A stretch of 64,000 bases of DNA from an uncultured Paracoccaceae bacterium (GTDB lineage: Bacteria > Pseudomonadota > Alphaproteobacteria > Rhodobacterales > Rhodobacteraceae), in assembly GCA_947492585.1 (NCBI GenBank), contig CANLND010000003.1, positions 1-64,000 on the forward strand. The letters run 5' to 3'. Made by a program: the position numbers and the translations under genes. This document shows positions 61,054 to 64,000 of this stretch, one piece after another. Every line of letters starts with the position of its first letter. Within the stretch, counting starts at the first letter, position 1. Under the pieces are notes generated by a model. It was not told where the DNA came from. It saw nothing but the letters and a program-made list of their open reading frames with translations, and ran no database searches.

Positions 61054-61146
61054 GGCTTTTTACCGCTGACCGGTGCATCAAACCTCCAGTCTGAATCCGT
61101 CCAATGCGGTCACAAGAATCGCCAGGGCAAGGTAAAGGGACGAAGT

Positions 61147-62751
61147 ATGTCTAATTATATCAAGCTGATAGCGCTTGGTCTTGTCACGTTTTTTGCGATG
61201 CTCGGGACCAATTTTGCGCGCGATCTAGCCTATCAGGTGCACGCCTTCATTGTGATGGCGGTGGCTGGTGGTCTTTTTCTTTACACGCTGCGCCAAACAG
61301 ATGAGCCGCAGAAAGCCGAACCCAAACATGAATACTTTGACAGTGTTGTCCGGGCAGGTGTGATCGCCACCATGTTCTGGGGCATTGTTGGGTTTCTGGT
61401 GGGGACTTTCATTGCCTTTCAACTGGCCTTTCCGGCGTTGAACTTTGATTGGGCTGAAGGTCTGGCCAACTTTGGTCGCCTGCGCCCCTTGCACACCTCT
61501 GCGGTGATCTTTGCCTTTGGGGGCAACGCATTGATCGCAACCTCCTTTTATGTGGTGCAACGCACCAGTGCTGCGCGTCTATGGGGCGGCAATCTGGGCT
61601 GGTTTGTGTTCTGGGGCTATCAGCTGTTCATTGTGCTGGCGGCGACTGGCTATTTGCTGGGCGGCACGCAGTCCAAGGAATACGCGGAACCGGAGTGGTA
61701 CGTTGATCTGTGGCTGACTGTTGTCTGGGTGGCCTATCTGGCGACCTATCTCGGGACGATCGTCAAACGCCGTGAGCCGCATATCTATGTGGCCAACTGG
61801 TTCTATCTGGGCTTTATCGTCACCGTAGCGATGCTGCATCTGGTCAACAATCTGACCATTCCTGTCTCGATCTGGGGCTCCAAATCGGTCATCGTTTGGT
61901 CCGGTGTTCAGGATGCGATGGTGCAATGGTGGTACGGCCACAATGCTGTCGGTTTCTTCCTGACGGCGGGCTTCTTGGGCATGATGTACTATTTCGTGCC
62001 AAAGCAGGCGGGGCGTCCGGTTTACAGTTACAAACTGTCGATCATCCACTTTTGGGCACTGATCTTTTTGTACATCTGGGCGGGGCCGCACCACTTGCAT
62101 TACACCGCATTGCCTGACTGGGCCTCGACCCTTGGTATGGTGTTCTCGATTGTTTTGTGGATGCCCAGCTGGGGCGGGATGATCAACGGTCTGATGACCC
62201 TGCAAGGGGCATGGGACAAACTGCGCACCGATCCGGTGCTGCGGATGATGGTTCTGGCCTTGGGCTTTTATGCCATGTCGACCTTTGAAGGTCCGATGAT
62301 GTCGATCCGCGCGGTCAACGCGCTGAGCCATTACACCGACTGGACTATTGGCCACGTGCACTCTGGTGCGCTTGGGTGGAACGGCATGATCACCTTTGGC
62401 GCGATGTACTATCTGGTGCCTGTCCTGTGGAAGCGCGAACGCCTGTATTCACTGTCATTGGTCAGCTGGCATTTCTGGCTCGCGACCATTGGTATCGTTC
62501 TATACGCCGCCTCAATGTGGGTCACTGGCATCATGGAAGGCCTGATGTGGCGCGAAGTAGACGCCAATGGCTTCTTGGTGAACTCGTTTGCGGACACCGT
62601 AGCCGCGAAATTCCCGATGTATGTGGTACGAGGGCTAGGGGGCGTCATGTTCCTTCTTGGTGCCCTGATCATGGTCTTCAACCTTTGGATGACTGTCCGC
62701 AAAGCTCCGGCCAAAGATGCCCAGCTTTCGGTTGCAGTTCCGGCTGAATAG
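61147..62751 (+). CDS. ccoN: cbb3-type cytochrome c oxidase subunit I
   Basis: The 534-residue catalytic subunit has about 12 membrane segments and conserved His ligands for haem b, haem b3 and CuB. They include [53 protein letters not shown] and [20 protein letters not shown]. It forms the high-affinity oxygen-reducing site used in microaerobic respiration. AAAGGGACGAAGT precedes the ATG. Confidence 0.98.
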   Translation: MSNYIKLIALGLVTFFAMLGTNFARDLAYQVHAFIVMAVAGGLFLYTLRQTDEPQKAEPKHEYFDSVVRAGVIATMFWGIVGFLVGTFIAFQLAFPALNFDWAEGLANFGRLRPLHTSAVIFAFGGNALIATSFYVVQRTSAARLWGGNLGWFVFWGYQLFIVLAATGYLLGGTQSKEYAEPEWYVDLWLTVVWVAYLATYLGTIVKRREPHIYVANWFYLGFIVTVAMLHLVNNLTIPVSIWGSKSVIVWSGVQDAMVQWWYGHNAVGFFLTAGFLGMMYYFVPKQAGRPVYSYKLSIIHFWALIFLYIWAGPHHLHYTALPDWASTLGMVFSIVLWMPSWGGMINGLMTLQGAWDKLRTDPVLRMMVLALGFYAMSTFEGPMMSIRAVNALSHYTDWTIGHVHSGALGWNGMITFGAMYYLVPVLWKRERLYSLSLVSWHFWLATIGIVLYAASMWVTGIMEGLMWREVDANGFLVNSFADTVAAKFPMYVVRGLGGVMFLLGALIMVFNLWMTVRKAPAKDAQLSVAVPAE

Positions 62752-62762
62752 GAGGGCTGGTG

Positions 62763-63491
62763 ATGTCCATTATCGACAAACATAAGATCCTGGAAAAAAA
62801 CGCAACCTTGTTGCTGATCTTTTCCTTCCTCGTGGTCACAATCGGGGGGCTGGTGCAAATCACCCCCCTGTTCTACCTCGAAAACACCATCGAAAAGGTC
62901 GAAGGGATGCGCCCCTATACCCCGCTGGAAATGGCTGGGCGTGAGGTTTACATTCGTGAAGGCTGTTATACCTGCCACAGTCAGATGATCCGTCCCCTGC
63001 GGGACGAAGTAGAACGCTATGGCCATTACTCGTTGGCGGCGGAGTCTATGTATGACCATCCGCACCAATGGGGATCCAAACGCACCGGGCCGGATCTGGC
63101 GCGTGTGGGGGGGCGATACTCGGATGAATGGCACGTAGATCACTTGCGGGATCCGCAATCCGTGGTGCCGGAATCGGTGATGCCCAAATATGGTTTCCTT
63201 GAGGACAAACGGATTGATGGCCGCTACATCGGCGATCTTCTGGCAACCAATGCTATGGTCGGCGTCCCCTATACCCAAGCGATGATCGACGACGCACAGC
63301 GCGATTTTCGCGCGCAAGCGGATCCTGACAGCGACTATGACGGCCTGTTGGAACGCTACGGCGAAGACATCAATGTGCGCAACTTTGACGGCCAGCCCGG
63401 TGTGTCGGAAATGGACGCGCTTGTGGCTTATCTGCAAATGCTGGGCACGCTGGTTGATTTTTCAACCTTCACCCCAGACGCCAGCCGCTGA
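62763..63491 (+). CDS. ccoO: cbb3-type cytochrome c oxidase subunit II (mono-haem cytochrome c)
   Basis: A 242-residue subunit with one N-terminal membrane anchor (about residues 15-35) and one haem c site CYTCH, followed by [20 protein letters not shown] and the Met ligand region [11 protein letters not shown]. It passes electrons from CcoP to CcoN. ATG 62763 is preferred to a GTG one codon earlier. It starts 11 bases after ccoN. Confidence 0.97.
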   Translation: MSIIDKHKILEKNATLLLIFSFLVVTIGGLVQITPLFYLENTIEKVEGMRPYTPLEMAGREVYIREGCYTCHSQMIRPLRDEVERYGHYSLAAESMYDHPHQWGSKRTGPDLARVGGRYSDEWHVDHLRDPQSVVPESVMPKYGFLEDKRIDGRYIGDLLATNAMVGVPYTQAMIDDAQRDFRAQADPDSDYDGLLERYGEDINVRNFDGQPGVSEMDALVAYLQMLGTLVDFSTFTPDASR

Positions 63492-63502
63492 GGAGAGCTG
63501 AG

Positions 63503-63691
63503 ATGGAAAGTTATACCTTACTCCGACAGTTCGCCGACAGTTGGATGCTGTTGATGCTGTTTGCTTTTTTTGTGGGTGTTGTGGTCTGGGCGTTTCGTCC
63601 GGGCAGCAGCAATACCTATGCAGACACCGCGGATATTCCTTTCAGACACGCAGATCGACCTGCCCCGGAACATGAGGAGGATCGGACATGA
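63503..63691 (+). CDS. ccoQ: cbb3-type oxidase small subunit
   Basis: A 62-residue protein with one membrane helix (LMLLMLFAFFVGVVVWAF) followed by RPGSSNTYADTADIPFR, typical of CcoQ, which stabilises the cbb3 complex. Its stop codon overlaps the ccoP start (ATGA). GAGGAGAGCTGAG lies just upstream. Confidence 0.95.
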   Translation: MESYTLLRQFADSWMLLMLFAFFVGVVVWAFRPGSSNTYADTADIPFRHADRPAPEHEEDRT

Positions 63692-64000
63692 GCCAGAATA
63701 AACCTGACACCTCAAAGGATGTCCCCACCACGGGCCACGTTTGGGACGGTATCGAAGAATACGACAACCCGATGCCGCGCTGGTGGCTCTACTGTTTTTA
63801 TCTCTGCATCATCTGGGCGTTTGTCTATGCGATCTTTTACCCGGCGTGGCCACTGGTCAGTTCTGCAACCGCTGGCCTGACGGGGTGGTCGTCTCGCATG
63901 GATGTTGCCGCTGATATTGCCGCGGTGGACGAGGCCAATGGCCCGATCAATGCGCGTCTTGAAGCCGCTGATCTGGGAGCCATCGCAGCAGATCCTGATC
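63688..64000 (+). CDS. ccoP: cbb3-type cytochrome c oxidase subunit III, N-terminal part
   Basis: The first 104 codons are present and the gene runs off the window. VWDGIEEYDNPMPRWWLYCF leads into one membrane segment (about 32-50) and the periplasmic hinge. The two haem c motifs expected further on lie outside the window. CcoP receives electrons from soluble or anchored cytochromes c. Confidence 0.97.
   Translation, partial: MSQNKPDTSKDVPTTGHVWDGIEEYDNPMPRWWLYCFYLCIIWAFVYAIFYPAWPLVSSATAGLTGWSSRMDVAADIAAVDEANGPINARLEAADLGAIAADPD

Noticed and set aside
1-64000. CRISPR arrays, insertion sequences, phage genes, defence systems
   Set aside because: I looked for evenly spaced direct repeats, transposase motifs and phage structural or defence genes on both strands and saw none. 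Only the DUF2513 remnant hints at past mobile DNA.

Overview
The window is chromosomal DNA of an alphaproteobacterium, almost certainly a marine Rhodobacterales (Roseobacter-clade) species. Evidence includes the hemN-fnrL-uspA-ccoNOQP block, the malyl-CoA lyase of the ethylmalonyl-CoA pathway, a TrcR-type (DUF1013) regulator, COQ9, YtoQ, the DgcN/DgcA D-glutamate pathway, and short intergenic repeats ending in GGGGTATTTT..GCCAAAAAGA. No phage, insertion sequence, CRISPR array or large island is visible. Nearly all genes are intact and chromosomal in character; the one clear broken gene is a DUF2513 remnant near 24.6 kb.

Layout. 0-2 kb: the 3' end of tuf, an unidentified membrane protein, a DUF374 acyltransferase and tRNA-Trp. 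2-9.2 kb: a four-gene minus-strand operon coding for a DUF1989-GcvT fusion enzyme and a betaine-type ABC importer (binding protein, ATPase, permease). A LacI regulator lies divergent to it, with two mirror-image operators between them. 9.2-13.8 kb: an MFS transporter, nagA and nagK (amino-sugar salvage), and a LysE exporter with a divergent Lrp regulator. 13.8-18.1 kb: malyl-CoA lyase, then dgcN-dgcA-dat for D-amino-acid use. 18.3-23.2 kb: rplT/rpmI, pyk, N-formylglutamate amidohydrolase, DUF1244 and a class III cyclase. 23.4-28.8 kb: pheS and pheT, separated by the DUF2513 remnant, a multi-hairpin element and a secreted esterase.

28.8-40.5 kb: LysE, ytoQ, mscL, alanine dehydrogenase with a divergent Lrp regulator, PPK2, a secreted CAP-RTX protein, rpsU, COQ9, a quinone oxidoreductase, DUF2189, RNase T2 and trcR. 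40.7-51.3 kb: recR, ybaB, dnaX, a small phosphatase, a cobalamin riboswitch controlling an unrecognised cysteine-rich protein, rsgA, SRP RNA, a 5'-nucleotidase-family enzyme, nudC, an SRPBCC protein and pheA. 51.4-57.8 kb: a membrane-anchored cytochrome c and the yejABEF peptide importer. 57.9-64 kb: the microaerobic block hemN, fnrL, uspA and ccoNOQP, with two FNR boxes; ccoP runs off the window edge.

The best candidates for undescribed biology are (i) the LacI / DUF1989-GcvT / betaine-importer unit, which looks like a dedicated uptake-and-demethylation system for an unidentified nitrogenous osmolyte, and (ii) the B12-riboswitch-controlled cysteine-rich protein. A near-identical palindrome upstream of both ald and dgcN hints at shared control of alanine and D-amino-acid catabolism. 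All functional statements rest on sequence reading and family knowledge; no database search was run.
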